Positions 28,633-37,618 of a stretch of DNA of 64,000 bases are shown one piece after another. The notes below the pieces were generated by a model. The model was not told where the DNA came from. It did no database searches and saw nothing but the letters and a program-made list of their open reading frames with translations. Positions within the stretch are counted from its first letter, which is position 1. The number at the start of each line of letters is the position of its first letter. The stretch lies in contig NZ_CP047241.1 of NCBI RefSeq assembly GCF_009856625.1, forward strand, positions 4,438,302 through 4,502,301, given 5' to 3'. The translations under genes and the position numbers were made by a program. This stretch comes from Aquitalea denitrificans (GTDB taxonomy: Bacteria > Pseudomonadota > Gammaproteobacteria > Burkholderiales > Chromobacteriaceae).

Positions 28633-30111
28633 ATGTCCGATTTGACCTTTGCGGATCTTGGCCTTGCCCAGGATCTGTTGCGTGCTGTAGCTGATACCGG
28701 CTATACCGTTCCCACCCCTATCCAGGCGCAAGCCATTCCCCAGGTATTGCAAGGGGGCGATCTGCTGGCCGCCGCCCAGACCGGTACCGGCAAGACCGCC
28801 GGCTTTACCTTGCCGCTGCTGCAGTTGCTGATGGGCAAACCGTCGCGTCAGGCGGGCAAACCGCGTGCGCTGGTGCTTACCCCTACGCGTGAACTGGCCG
28901 CTCAGGTGGAGGAATCGGTGCGTGAGTACGGCAAATACCTGCCGCTCAAATCCATGGTGATGTTTGGTGGTGTCGGCATCAATCCGCAGATTGCCGCCCT
29001 GCGCAAGCCGGTGGACATTCTGGTGGCCACCCCGGGCCGTCTGCTCGACCATGTCAGCCAGCGCACGCTGGATTTGTCTGTAGTGGAAATCCTGGTGCTG
29101 GACGAGGCCGACCGCATGCTGGACATGGGCTTCATCCACGATATCCGCAAGGTGCTGGCCCTGCTGCCGGCCAAGCGGCAGAACCTGCTGTTCTCTGCCA
29201 CTTTTTCTGACGAAATCAAGACGCTGGCCGACAAGCTGCTGGATCAACCCAAGCTGGTGGAAGTGGCGCGCCGCAATACCACCAACGAGCTGGTGGATCA
29301 GCGTGTGCATCTGGTGGATCGCGACAAGAAAACCGATCTGCTGATCAAGCTGATCCGCGATCACAACTGGTATCAGGTGCTGGTGTTCACCCGCACCAAG
29401 CACGGTGCCAACCGTCTGGCAGAAAAGCTGGACAAGATCGGCATCCCGGCTGCGGCCATTCATGGCAACAAGAGCCAGAATGCCCGTACCCGCGCGCTGG
29501 CCGACTTCAAGAACTCCACCCTGCAAGTGCTGGTGGCCACCGATATCGCCGCCCGTGGCCTGGATATCGACCAGCTGCCGCACGTGGTCAACTTCGAACT
29601 GCCGAATGTGCCGGAAGACTATGTACACCGTATTGGCCGTACCGGCCGTGCCGGCAGCCCGGGTGAAGCGGTATCGCTGGTATGCGTGGATGAGTTCAGC
29701 TTTCTGCGCGAGATCGAGAAGCTGACCAAGCAATCCATTGCCCGCTTTACCGTGCCAGGTTTTGAGGCTGATCTGAACGTGAAGCCGGAGCCGATTCCCA
29801 TGGGCGGCAACAGTGGTCGCGGTGGTCGCGGTCAAGGTGGCGCTGGCCGTCAAGGCCAGGGCGCGCGCCAGAGCCAGGGTGCCGGCAAGCCGCGCCACGA
29901 GCAGCAAGCCAAGCCCACCGGCCATGGCCATCGCAGTCCGGCTGGCAATCCCCCGCGTAACAAATCGGCGGCACCGCGTCAGCAAGCTGCCGCCCAGCCA
30001 CAGGGCACCCGTCAGCCGCAAGCGGCCAAGCCGGCCAGCGGCCAGCAACAGCAGCGTCGCAGCCAGCCGGCACGTCAGGTGTCGGCATTGTTGTCTCCCA
30101 CCAAGCGCTGA
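28633..30111 (+). CDS. rhlE: DEAD-box ATP-dependent RNA helicase RhlE
   Basis: The 492-residue product has the Q motif (TPIQAQAIPQ), Walker A AQTGTGKT (48-55), PTRELAAQ, DEAD (157-160), SAT and HRIGRTGRAGSPGEA in order. The last 120 residues are a low-complexity Gly/Arg/Gln/Pro/Lys tail that likely binds RNA. ATG 28633 has AGGAG upstream; an open extension to 28423 is not family-like and is rejected. RhlE-type helicases assist ribosome assembly and mRNA decay. A hairpin follows at 30126. Confidence 0.94.
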   Translation: MSDLTFADLGLAQDLLRAVADTGYTVPTPIQAQAIPQVLQGGDLLAAAQTGTGKTAGFTLPLLQLLMGKPSRQAGKPRALVLTPTRELAAQVEESVREYGKYLPLKSMVMFGGVGINPQIAALRKPVDILVATPGRLLDHVSQRTLDLSVVEILVLDEADRMLDMGFIHDIRKVLALLPAKRQNLLFSATFSDEIKTLADKLLDQPKLVEVARRNTTNELVDQRVHLVDRDKKTDLLIKLIRDHNWYQVLVFTRTKHGANRLAEKLDKIGIPAAAIHGNKSQNARTRALADFKNSTLQVLVATDIAARGLDIDQLPHVVNFELPNVPEDYVHRIGRTGRAGSPGEAVSLVCVDEFSFLREIEKLTKQSIARFTVPGFEADLNVKPEPIPMGGNSGRGGRGQGGAGRQGQGARQSQGAGKPRHEQQAKPTGHGHRSPAGNPPRNKSAAPRQQAAAQPQGTRQPQAAKPASGQQQQRRSQPARQVSALLSPTKR

Positions 30112-30125
30112 TCCGGCGCTCGCCG

Positions 30126-30151
30126 GCAAGTCTTCAGGTGAACAGACTTGC
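30126..30151 (+). terminator. Hairpin after rhlE
   Basis: GCAAGTCT and AGACTTGC form an 8-bp stem 15 bases after the stop. No T-run follows, so function as a terminator is uncertain. Confidence 0.4.
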
Positions 30152-30297
30152 TGCTGCCCGCCGGGGCCCGTATGCTCAAGCATGCGCGTCCCGGCAATGA
30201 TTCACATTTACAATACAACGTCATCAGGCCCGGACCGTAGCGGGGAAGTCTGGCGCAACTGCGCCAGTGGCTAACGATTCGTGATACGGAGCAGGGC

Positions 30298-31155
30298 ATG
30301 AGGCATTGGCTTGTGAACCATGCCGGCCAGACATGGCCGTGGTTCATCGGGTGTGCATGTTTGCACGCCATGCTGCTGGCCTGGGCAATGCCTGTCCACG
30401 CACAGCGCTCTCCCCCCTTGCAGGATGGGCAGATGGCCATTGTTCTTGGCTCGGATGACTGGCCGCCTTATATCGGTGCCGGGCTGCCGGATTACGGCAT
30501 CCTGTCGCGGGTGGTGACGGCTGCGTTTGCCCGCGGCAAGGTCACGGTCAGCTATCGCTTTTTGCCGAATAACCGCAGCCTGCAATCCGCCCGCAACGGC
30601 ATGGTGGATGGCAGCCTGGGCTGGGCACCCAGCACGGACCGTCAGCAAGACCTGCTGTACAGCCAGCCGGTGATGTCGGCCCGCATGGTGTTTTTCCAGC
30701 GCAAGGCCCATGCGGTGCACTGGACTCAACTGTCTGATCTGGCCGGACTGCGTATTGGCGTCACCATTGGCAATTATTATTCCGACGAATTCGACCGGCT
30801 GTCACGGCAGGGCATCCTGCATACTGATGGCGTTGGCGATGATCTGAGCAATTTCCGCAAGCTGCTGGCGCGGCGCATTGATTTGTTCCCCATTGAGGAG
30901 GAAGTCGGCCAGTTTTTGCTGTCCCGTAATTTCTCACCCCGCGAAACCCGTCAGCTGGAGCGCACCCAGCCCTTCTGGATGGCCCCCATGCACGTGGTGA
31001 TCTGGCGCAGGCATCCGCGTGGTGCCGAGCTGATTGCCCGTTTCAACCGCGGACTGCTGGCCTTGCAGCGCAGCGGCGACTTTGACCGCATGGTGCGGGA
31101 AACGCGCCAGGCCTGTCTGCGCAGCAGCACTCAGGTGCCGGACAGAGGCGAGTAA
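30298..31155 (+). CDS. Periplasmic solute-binding protein (family 3)
   Basis: The 285-residue protein has a signal sequence (to about residue 37, PVHAQRSP). The SBP_bac_3-type fold follows: GSDDWPPYIGAGLPDYGILSRVVTAAF, NNRSLQSARNGMVDGSLGWAPSTDRQQDLLYSQPVM, LAGLRIGVTIGNYYSDEFDRL and a C-terminal lobe with HVVIWRRHPRGAELIARFNRGL. Like the protein at 11420, it has no transporter genes beside it. The 3' end overlaps the convergent TetR-type gene by 25 bases. Confidence 0.82.
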   Translation: MRHWLVNHAGQTWPWFIGCACLHAMLLAWAMPVHAQRSPPLQDGQMAIVLGSDDWPPYIGAGLPDYGILSRVVTAAFARGKVTVSYRFLPNNRSLQSARNGMVDGSLGWAPSTDRQQDLLYSQPVMSARMVFFQRKAHAVHWTQLSDLAGLRIGVTIGNYYSDEFDRLSRQGILHTDGVGDDLSNFRKLLARRIDLFPIEEEVGQFLLSRNFSPRETRQLERTQPFWMAPMHVVIWRRHPRGAELIARFNRGLLALQRSGDFDRMVRETRQACLRSSTQVPDRGE

Positions 31156-31724
31156 TGGGCGATCATCGCTTCGGCCTCCTGTAGCAGCCTGGCCGACAGC
31201 TCGCCATCGGTAACCGCACGTGACAGCAGCAAGGCCCCCACCATCAGGCTGAGCTGAACCGCTGGCGTGAATGGACTGGTCGCTACGCTGCCATCCTGCA
31301 CGGCTGCCTGGCCCAGGGTATCCAGCTGTTGTTGCAGGCCTGCGGTAAAAGCCTGCCGCGCCGGCGCGGTATGCCGGCTCAGCTCCCCGGCCAGGGCGGC
31401 GGCAACACAGCCGGTATCGGGAAAGTCACGGTGCTGGATGCTTAGGTAATGTTGGGCGACGGCCAGGCGCTGCTGACCGGTTTCGGCCTGCTGTATCTGA
31501 TGCTGCCATTGCTGGCTGGTGTGTTCCATTGCCTGGCGGCAGGCTTGGGCGACCAGATCTTCCTTATCCTTGAAGTGCCAGTAAAAACCGCCATGTGTTA
31601 GGCCAAGATCGGCCATCAGGTTGGCAATGCCTACGGCGGCAATGCCTTCGGAGCGGAATCGCATGGTGGCCATGTCCAGAATGCGCTGGCGGATGGCGGT
31701 TTTGTGTTGTTTGTCATAGCGCAT
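31131..31724 (-). CDS. TetR-family transcriptional regulator
   Basis: The 197-residue product has the TetR helix-turn-helix: RQRILDMATMRFRSEGIAAVGIANLMADLGLTHGGFYWHFKDKEDLVAQACRQAM, followed by an all-helical ligand domain. The GFYWHFKDKEDL core is diagnostic. Its target is unknown; the AT-rich spacer to its right contains a partly symmetric ATTATGGATATCATATAAAT that might be its operator. It overlaps the 3' end of the solute-binding gene. Confidence 0.9.
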   Translation of the reverse strand: MRYDKQHKTAIRQRILDMATMRFRSEGIAAVGIANLMADLGLTHGGFYWHFKDKEDLVAQACRQAMEHTSQQWQHQIQQAETGQQRLAVAQHYLSIQHRDFPDTGCVAAALAGELSRHTAPARQAFTAGLQQQLDTLGQAAVQDGSVATSPFTPAVQLSLMVGALLLSRAVTDGELSARLLQEAEAMIAHYSPLSGT

Positions 31725-31907
31725 GCTGGCTTCCTGATTGATTCACTTAATTTTATATTATGGATATCATATAAATAATTGCTAAATGAATCAGCAAGAT
31801 AGCGCAGATGATTTGACATGTTCCAAGGGTCAGGTGGGCTTGTATTGTGAGCGGCTGGTTTCTATTCCTTAGTTTCAGCAGCCCATTTCATGATCAGGAG
31901 CGAGCAG

Positions 31908-32810
31908 ATGGTGCTCAAACAGCGGGATTTCCGCCATATCGTAGAACATGCCAACGATGCCATCGTGGTGACTGAAGTGCTGCCGCATACTGAGCCCGGA
32001 CCAAGGATTGTCTACGTCAACCATGCCTTCTGCCGGCTGTGTGGCTATGACAGGGCGGAAATCCTGGGTCGAAGCCCACGTTTTCTGCAAGGCCCGCAAA
32101 CCGACCGGAGCGTGCTGCAGACTATTCGTATCGCAATGGAAGAGGCCAGACCCATCCGTTTGCAGCTGCTCAATTATCACAAGTCAGGGCGCGCCTACTG
32201 GGTTGAGTTAAGCATCATGCCCTTGCTGGATGATGCCGGCAGCGCCAGCCACTTTGTCGCCATCGAGCGGGATGTGACCCAGTGGCATAGCCTGCATGAG
32301 GCGCTGTATCTGCTGGCGGTTACGGATGAACTCACCGGCCTGTTCAACCGGCGCATGTTTGTTGATGTCGGCAACAAATTCCTGAATCTGGCCCGACGAC
32401 ATGGCACGTCCCTGTGCGTGGTGATGCTGGATCTGGACCATTTCAAGCTGGTTAATGACTGCTATGGTCACCAGACGGGAGACCAGTTGCTGCAGCTTGT
32501 CGGGAAGGTGCTGGAGAAGGGAATACGCGACAGCGATGTTGCCGGCCGGCTGGGTGGCGAGGAGTTTGGCATCTTGCTGCCGGATACGGCACAGCAAGAT
32601 GCCTTGCTGGTGGTGCGACGCATACAGACGCTGTTGCATAGCGAGTGCCGCCAGACCAATCTCCCCGCCGGGGCGTGGGTAACGGTCAGCATCGGCCTGA
32701 GCATGCTTGGCACCGCCGATTCCCGGCTGGACAGTATCCTGCAGCGCGCCGACCAGGCCTTGTATACGGCCAAGGAGCGGGGCCGCAACCGCATAGAAAT
32801 CAGCAGCTGA
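31908..32810 (+). CDS. PAS-GGDEF diguanylate cyclase
   Basis: From ATG 31908 (AGGAG upstream) the 300-residue soluble protein has a PAS domain (about 10-125; HANDAIVVTEVLPHTEPGPRIVYVNHAFCRLCGYDRAEILGRSPRFLQGPQTD) of the LOV-like subtype and a C-terminal GGDEF domain with GGEEF (RLGGEEFGILLP). The LOV core would need the GRNCRFLQ cysteine; here the segment is GRSPRFLQ, so the cysteine is missing and it is probably not a blue-light LOV. It should make c-di-GMP. An AraC-type gene follows six bases later. Confidence 0.9.
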   Translation: MVLKQRDFRHIVEHANDAIVVTEVLPHTEPGPRIVYVNHAFCRLCGYDRAEILGRSPRFLQGPQTDRSVLQTIRIAMEEARPIRLQLLNYHKSGRAYWVELSIMPLLDDAGSASHFVAIERDVTQWHSLHEALYLLAVTDELTGLFNRRMFVDVGNKFLNLARRHGTSLCVVMLDLDHFKLVNDCYGHQTGDQLLQLVGKVLEKGIRDSDVAGRLGGEEFGILLPDTAQQDALLVVRRIQTLLHSECRQTNLPAGAWVTVSIGLSMLGTADSRLDSILQRADQALYTAKERGRNRIEISS

Positions 32811-32816
32811 CTTGCC

Positions 32817-33704
32817 ATGGTGGTGGATACACGTTGCAATGCAGCCATGTCGTCAACTGCATATCCGGCCAGACCGCTGGTCATCTACCATTCCCGATCG
32901 CAGCAGCGCATTACCCGCATGCCGGTGGTGCAAGCCTTGCTGGTTGCCGTTATCGAAGGCAGCAAGATCATCCATACCACAGCCGGCGAGCTGGTTTGCC
33001 CTGCCGGGCAGTGGTTGCTGCTGCCGGCCGGCCAAGAGCTGACGCTGACCAATCAACCGGATGCCCATACCGGACAGTACCTGGCACTGGCGCTGGCGCA
33101 AGATGCCAGCTGGCTGCAGCGTTTTCACAGCCTGTATGGTCATCTGCTGCATGAGGCCGCGCCAGGCCTGCCGGTGCTACAGCCGGGCAGCGCCAGCCAG
33201 CAAGCCATGCAGCACTTGCTGGCAGTACAGGAAGGCTGCGATGGCCCGGTAGACATGGCATTGGCAGAACATGCCTGGCAGGGGCTGATGCTGGCCCTGC
33301 TGCAGCAAGGCCAGGGCCGCAGCATACTGGTATTGCCAGCGCATGATACCCGTCAGCAATTGCAATCCCTGTTCAGTTTTGATCCGGCACATCGCTGGAC
33401 GCCGGCCGGCGTGGCGCAACGGCTGGCCATGAGCGAGGCCACATTGCGTCGCCGGCTGGCGGCGGAGTCGGTCACGTTCAGCGGTTTGCTGACGGAAATC
33501 CGCTTGGCGCATGCACTGGCGCTGGTCATGACGGGGCATCAATCCATGCTGGAAGTAGCACTGGCCGCGGGATATCAGTCTCCCTCCCGTTTTGCCGCCG
33601 CATTTCGCCGGCGTTTTGGCCTGACGCCCAGTGCCTTGCGTGCCACTCGTGGCAGTGTGAGCGGCATGGGCGACAAACTGCGCGCAGCAGGCGCGCCGGG
33701 ATGA
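32817..33704 (+). CDS. AraC-family transcriptional regulator
   Basis: The product of up to 295 residues has an N-terminal cupin-like ligand domain and a C-terminal double helix-turn-helix: WTPAGVAQRLAMSEATLRRRLAAESVTFSGLLTEIRLAHALALVMTGHQSMLEVALAAGYQSPSRFAAAFRRRFGLTPSALR. The arrangement of both HTHs and the final SRFAAAFRRRFGLTPSALR motif is typical. The start is uncertain (ATG 32817 or 32847). Close spacing after the diguanylate cyclase suggests cotranscription. Confidence 0.88.
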   Translation: MVVDTRCNAAMSSTAYPARPLVIYHSRSQQRITRMPVVQALLVAVIEGSKIIHTTAGELVCPAGQWLLLPAGQELTLTNQPDAHTGQYLALALAQDASWLQRFHSLYGHLLHEAAPGLPVLQPGSASQQAMQHLLAVQEGCDGPVDMALAEHAWQGLMLALLQQGQGRSILVLPAHDTRQQLQSLFSFDPAHRWTPAGVAQRLAMSEATLRRRLAAESVTFSGLLTEIRLAHALALVMTGHQSMLEVALAAGYQSPSRFAAAFRRRFGLTPSALRATRGSVSGMGDKLRAAGAPG

Positions 33705-33780
33705 CTGCGCTTGCCTAGAATGGGTTTCGGCAGCAGGAGATGAATTCCTGCACGGAGCAATGGTTTAGCGGAGGAAAATC

Positions 33781-34329
33781 ATGCGCGATTATGTGTGGAC
33801 CGGCCTTGTGCTGGTGGCCTTGTGCAGTGCTGCACAGGCTTTCGAGCTGGACAGCCCGGATATCAAGGCCGGGGGAAACCTGTCGCGGTTGCAGGAATAC
33901 CAGGGTTTTGGCTGCAGTGGTGGCAATACCTCGCCAGCATTGCGCTGGCGGGATATTCCTGCGGGAACCCGCAGCCTGGCGGTCACCGTCTATGACCCGG
34001 ATGCACCCACGGGCAGTGGTTGGTGGCACTGGGTAGTGTTCAATTTGCCGGTAGCAAGCAGAGGATTGCCGGCCGGAGCGGGCAGTGCCGATGGCCATCT
34101 GCTGCCTGCCGGTGCGGTACAGAGCCGCACTGATTATGGCCAGGCAGGCTTTGGTGGTGCGTGCCCGCCGCAAGGCGACAAGCCGCATCGCTATGTTTTT
34201 ACAGTGCATGCGCTCAAGGTGGAAAAGCTTGATCTGCCGGCGGATGCAATGCCGGCACTGGTTGGATTCATGTTGCATGCCAATAGTCTGGGACAGGCCA
34301 GCTTCACGGCTCGTTATGGACGGCATTGA
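33781..34329 (+). CDS. YbhB/YbcL (Raf kinase inhibitor-like) family protein
   Basis: The 182-residue protein has a signal peptide (MRDYVWTGLVLVALCSAAQAFE) and a PEBP fold: GCSGGNTSPALRWRDIPAGTRSLAVTVYDPDAPTGSGWWHWVVFNLP, then GGACPPQGDKPHRYVFTVHALKV. The DPDAPTG and PPxGDKPHRY motifs form the anion-binding pocket. Function in bacteria is not established. GGAGGA precedes the ATG. It lies 76 bases after the AraC-type gene. Confidence 0.93.
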   Translation: MRDYVWTGLVLVALCSAAQAFELDSPDIKAGGNLSRLQEYQGFGCSGGNTSPALRWRDIPAGTRSLAVTVYDPDAPTGSGWWHWVVFNLPVASRGLPAGAGSADGHLLPAGAVQSRTDYGQAGFGGACPPQGDKPHRYVFTVHALKVEKLDLPADAMPALVGFMLHANSLGQASFTARYGRH

Positions 34330-34440
34330 GGCCGGGCCTGAAGTAAGGTGCGGTACGTAGCGCTTCTGCTTGCGGTGGCGATGCGTCACCAGCCACTTTC
34401 CGGTCTTGGGATGTGGGCCGCATGAAGCTGCTTTGCCGCG

Positions 34441-34477
34441 GGCTGTGGTACTGATCTGTTCGATCAGTACCACAGCC
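34441..34477. repeat. Perfect 16-bp inverted repeat
   Basis: GGCTGTGGTACTGATC-TGTTC-GATCAGTACCACAGCC is a perfect stem of 16 bp with a 5-base loop, in the 270-base gap between the YbhB-type gene and the next diguanylate cyclase. No T-run follows on either strand, so it looks more like an operator or a structured RNA than a standard terminator. Confidence 0.6.
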
Positions 34478-34596
34478 AGGCAGTGCGCTGAACGATTCCG
34501 TGGATTTATCCCGTTGTCTTGGCTATTCTTGCTGCCCATGCCGCGACACAAATGACGCCTTCCGGTTGCTCTGTCTCGGTTTCATGGGGAGTGGCC

Positions 34597-36531
34597 GTGT
34601 TCTTATCTGGCAAATCGGTGAAGCCTTGGTTGGGGCGCTTGGCGCAGACCTTACTGTTTGCGCTGTTGTTGTGGCTGCTGGTGTTGTTGACCCTGCAGTT
34701 GCCGCACTCGGTAGAGTTTGGCGCACTGGCGCTGCCCTTGTGGCTGCCCGCTGGTCTGGCGTTGGCGCTAGGTGTGACACAGGGCTGGCGCTGCTGGCCC
34801 GGCCTGCTGCTGGGATTTTTCCTGGCAAATGCCTTGCTGCTGCAGCATGACGTCGCCCATGGGCTGGCACTGGCTGTGGTGCAGAGCCTGTCTCCGCTGC
34901 TGGCCGCCGGTTTTCTGCGATCTCGCCTGCAACACACCCCGCCGTTCTACCGCCTGTCGCGCGTGCTGCTATTTCTGTGGTGCGGTGTGCTGGTCAATAC
35001 CCTGCTCTCGGTTCTGCTTGCGCATCTGGTGCTGGACTACAGCGTGCTGCCTGCGGGTGCCTCGCGCTGGAATGCCCTGTTTTCGCGTTGGCTGGGCGAG
35101 GTAAATGGCATTCTGGTGCTGACGCCACCCATATTGTTCCTGCTGCTGGATGCGCCAGTCCGCTCGGCCAGCAATCCCGCGCGCTGGCTGGAAAGTGCAT
35201 TGCTGACCTGGACTAGCCTGTGCCTGGCCGTGGTGGAGTTCATCGTTGCCGACTTCCGTCACGGGGTCGCGGCAGCGTTGTGGCCATTGTTTTTCATTGC
35301 CCTGATGTGGGTGGCATTCCGGTGCCGGCTGGCGCTGGCTTACTGCTTGCATGGCACGATTGTGTTGCTGGCCTTTGTCGGCGTGCTGTTGCATAACGGC
35401 CTTGCCTATCAGGATGCGGGAATGAGTGGCATTGCCGCGGCCGGCATGTTGTTGCTGGTGCAGTCGCTGGCCTTGCTGGTGTTTGGTGCTTTGGTGGCAG
35501 AGCGCCGCTTTGCCGAGGACTGGCTGCGTCGTGCCAACCAGACGCTGGAAGCCAAGGTGGTGGAGCGTACCCGGCAACTGGCACAAAGCGAGGCCAGGCT
35601 AAAGCTGATGGCCGATGCTTCGCCCTTTCCCATGGTGATGAACAATCTGGATGGCGGCGGGCTGATTTATGCCAACGCGCAGGCCGAAAGCCTGTTCAAG
35701 TGCCGGCTGGACGAGCTGCAACACCGGGTGCAGGATTTTTATGTCGACCAGGAGACACGCAAACAGGTTTCCACCCTGCTGCACGTGCATGGGGCGGTGC
35801 GTGACCACGAGGTCAAGTTGCATGATGCCGAGGGCCGGCAGTTCTGGGCGTTGGTGTCCTGTTCGGTGGTACACAGCGACCAGGCCCTGTATGTGATCAG
35901 CGGCATCAACGACATTAGCGAACGCAAACGGCTGGAGCGCAGCCTGCACGAGGCCAACGACGCCTTGCGCCAGCATGTGGCGGAAATCGAATCCCTGCAT
36001 GTCGGCCTGCGCGAGCAGGTAAGGCGCGATCCCTTAACCGGCCTGTTCAACCGCCGCTATCTGGATGAAATCCTGCCGCGCTTGCTGGCGCACATGCTGG
36101 CATTGAACGGAACAGTGGCAGTCATGATGCTGGATGCCGACCATTTCAAGCGCATCAATGATAATTACGGGCACCAGTGCGGCGATGCCGTATTGGCGGC
36201 ATTGGGTGCCTTCCTGCGCGACCGCTTCCGCAGTGGTGATGTGGTATGTCGTTACGGTGGCGAAGAGTTCTGCATCCTGATGCCGGGCATTGCACTGGAA
36301 GCCGCCAGTGATAAAGCCTGGCAGCTTTGCGAGGCAGTACGCCAGCTGCCCATCCAGGCGGCAGAACATTGTCTGCACATCACCTTGTCAGTTGGCCTGT
36401 CGGTTTGCCCGCTGCATGGTGAAGATCCGGAAAGCCTGATCCATGCTGCCGACGCAGCCTTGTATCAGGCCAAGGCCCAGGGGCGTGACCGGGTCTGTCT
36501 GGCGCATTCCGGTCAACCTGCCTTGTCCTGA
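34597..36531 (+). CDS. MASE1-PAS-GGDEF diguanylate cyclase
   Basis: From GTG 34597 (GGGGAG five bases upstream) the 644-residue protein has an N-terminal MASE1-type membrane region of about eight helices (LWLPAGLALALGVTQGWRCWPGLLLGFFLAN), a short coiled linker, a PAS domain (about 330-455; LKLMADASPFPMVMNNLDGGGLIYANAQAESLFKCR), and GGDEF with GGEEF (RYGGEEFCILMP). It should synthesise c-di-GMP. A longer open frame to 34519 has no ribosome site. The 3' end overlaps the convergent FUSC-type gene by 19 bases. Confidence 0.9.
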   Translation: MFLSGKSVKPWLGRLAQTLLFALLLWLLVLLTLQLPHSVEFGALALPLWLPAGLALALGVTQGWRCWPGLLLGFFLANALLLQHDVAHGLALAVVQSLSPLLAAGFLRSRLQHTPPFYRLSRVLLFLWCGVLVNTLLSVLLAHLVLDYSVLPAGASRWNALFSRWLGEVNGILVLTPPILFLLLDAPVRSASNPARWLESALLTWTSLCLAVVEFIVADFRHGVAAALWPLFFIALMWVAFRCRLALAYCLHGTIVLLAFVGVLLHNGLAYQDAGMSGIAAAGMLLLVQSLALLVFGALVAERRFAEDWLRRANQTLEAKVVERTRQLAQSEARLKLMADASPFPMVMNNLDGGGLIYANAQAESLFKCRLDELQHRVQDFYVDQETRKQVSTLLHVHGAVRDHEVKLHDAEGRQFWALVSCSVVHSDQALYVISGINDISERKRLERSLHEANDALRQHVAEIESLHVGLREQVRRDPLTGLFNRRYLDEILPRLLAHMLALNGTVAVMMLDADHFKRINDNYGHQCGDAVLAALGAFLRDRFRSGDVVCRYGGEEFCILMPGIALEAASDKAWQLCEAVRQLPIQAAEHCLHITLSVGLSVCPLHGEDPESLIHAADAALYQAKAQGRDRVCLAHSGQPALS

Positions 36532-37499
36532 GCCAGGGCGTGCAATTGCTTGACGCCCATTTCCAGCCACCAGGCCAGGCTGCCCAGCAACACTCCAACC
36601 AGCAGGGTATCGGCCACTCGCTCCACCACGCCATGTTGTACCTGCGTTACCGGCATGGCTGACAAGACCAGCAGGGTGAGCCCTGCGATGAACCAGCGGA
36701 AGCTGCGCTGCATCAGCATCAGGGCGGTGGCAAGAGACAGGCACAGAATCAGCATGTGAATGGCCGGTGCCGGCTGCCACCAGGCCAGCGCAGCTGCCAT
36801 CACCCCGCCCGCCAGCGTGCCATAGACTCTTTCTTTTACCAACCAGATCATGCGCTGCGGGGATGGGTCGATGATGCCGACTACCAAGACCGGCAGCCAC
36901 CAGGTATGTGGCAGATGCATGCGGGCAGAGGCCAGCCAGGCCAGACATCCCCATAGCACCAGATGCCAGGCATAGCGCCGGGTGTCTGCCAGAGATGCTC
37001 CAGGCAATACGCGTTGCCAGCCACGCAGACCCCAGTGGCCCAGCATCAGTCCGTACAGCGCACCGGCAAGGGCCAGCAGAGCGTGCAGGCCGGCTGGAAT
37101 GCCCTGCGATGGCATCATATTGCTCAGCAGCAGGCAGAACACCCAGAACTGCATGCCCTTGTGCAAGCCACGCCGGGCTGCCACCGCCATCAACAGCAGC
37201 ATGCCGGCCAGCACCGGCAGCATCATCCAGCTTTGTCCGGCATAGGCATGGCCCAGCCACTGCATGGCAGGTAGCCCGGCCAGTGAGGGCAGGCTCAGCC
37301 GTCTGGCCAGCAGTACGATCATCATTGAATAGGCTGCGCTCAGCGTAAACGGGAAAATCCAGCTGGCAGGCTGATTACTGATGGCAATCAGCACCGCGGG
37401 TGTAAACAGCAGCGTGCTGGTGCTCACGGCGCGCATCAGGCGAAAGCGCTCGTGGCGGATGGTGGCAAGGCCGCGCAGGGCCAGGCGGGGATAAGTCAT
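36513..37499 (-). CDS. FUSC-family (fusaric acid resistance-like) membrane protein
   Basis: The 328-residue membrane protein shows about ten hydrophobic segments and the pattern seen in FUSC/DUF2955-like transporters: an N-terminal five-helix bundle, then a second containing WWLPVLVVGIIDPSPQRMIWLVKERVYGTLAGGVMAAALAWW, in which RVxGTLxGG is characteristic. ATG 37499 with AGGAA upstream is preferred; an open extension to 37592 is not family-like. Substrates may be aromatic acids; not determined. Confidence 0.78.
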   Translation of the reverse strand: MTYPRLALRGLATIRHERFRLMRAVSTSTLLFTPAVLIAISNQPASWIFPFTLSAAYSMMIVLLARRLSLPSLAGLPAMQWLGHAYAGQSWMMLPVLAGMLLLMAVAARRGLHKGMQFWVFCLLLSNMMPSQGIPAGLHALLALAGALYGLMLGHWGLRGWQRVLPGASLADTRRYAWHLVLWGCLAWLASARMHLPHTWWLPVLVVGIIDPSPQRMIWLVKERVYGTLAGGVMAAALAWWQPAPAIHMLILCLSLATALMLMQRSFRWFIAGLTLLVLSAMPVTQVQHGVVERVADTLLVGVLLGSLAWWLEMGVKQLHALAQDKAG

Positions 37500-37618
37500 C
37501 AGGGCGATTCCTGCAGGCGGGTGGCGTGGCGGTGGTTTCATCATAGGCAAGCACGCCGGCGGGGTCATCTGCCGGTGGTTGCCATACCGCATATCGGGTG
37601 GCGTGCTAACATTTCGCC

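Noticed and set aside
28567..30183. Long minus-strand frame opposite rhlE
   Set aside because: The plus-strand helicase motifs are unmistakable; the minus translation has no family features.
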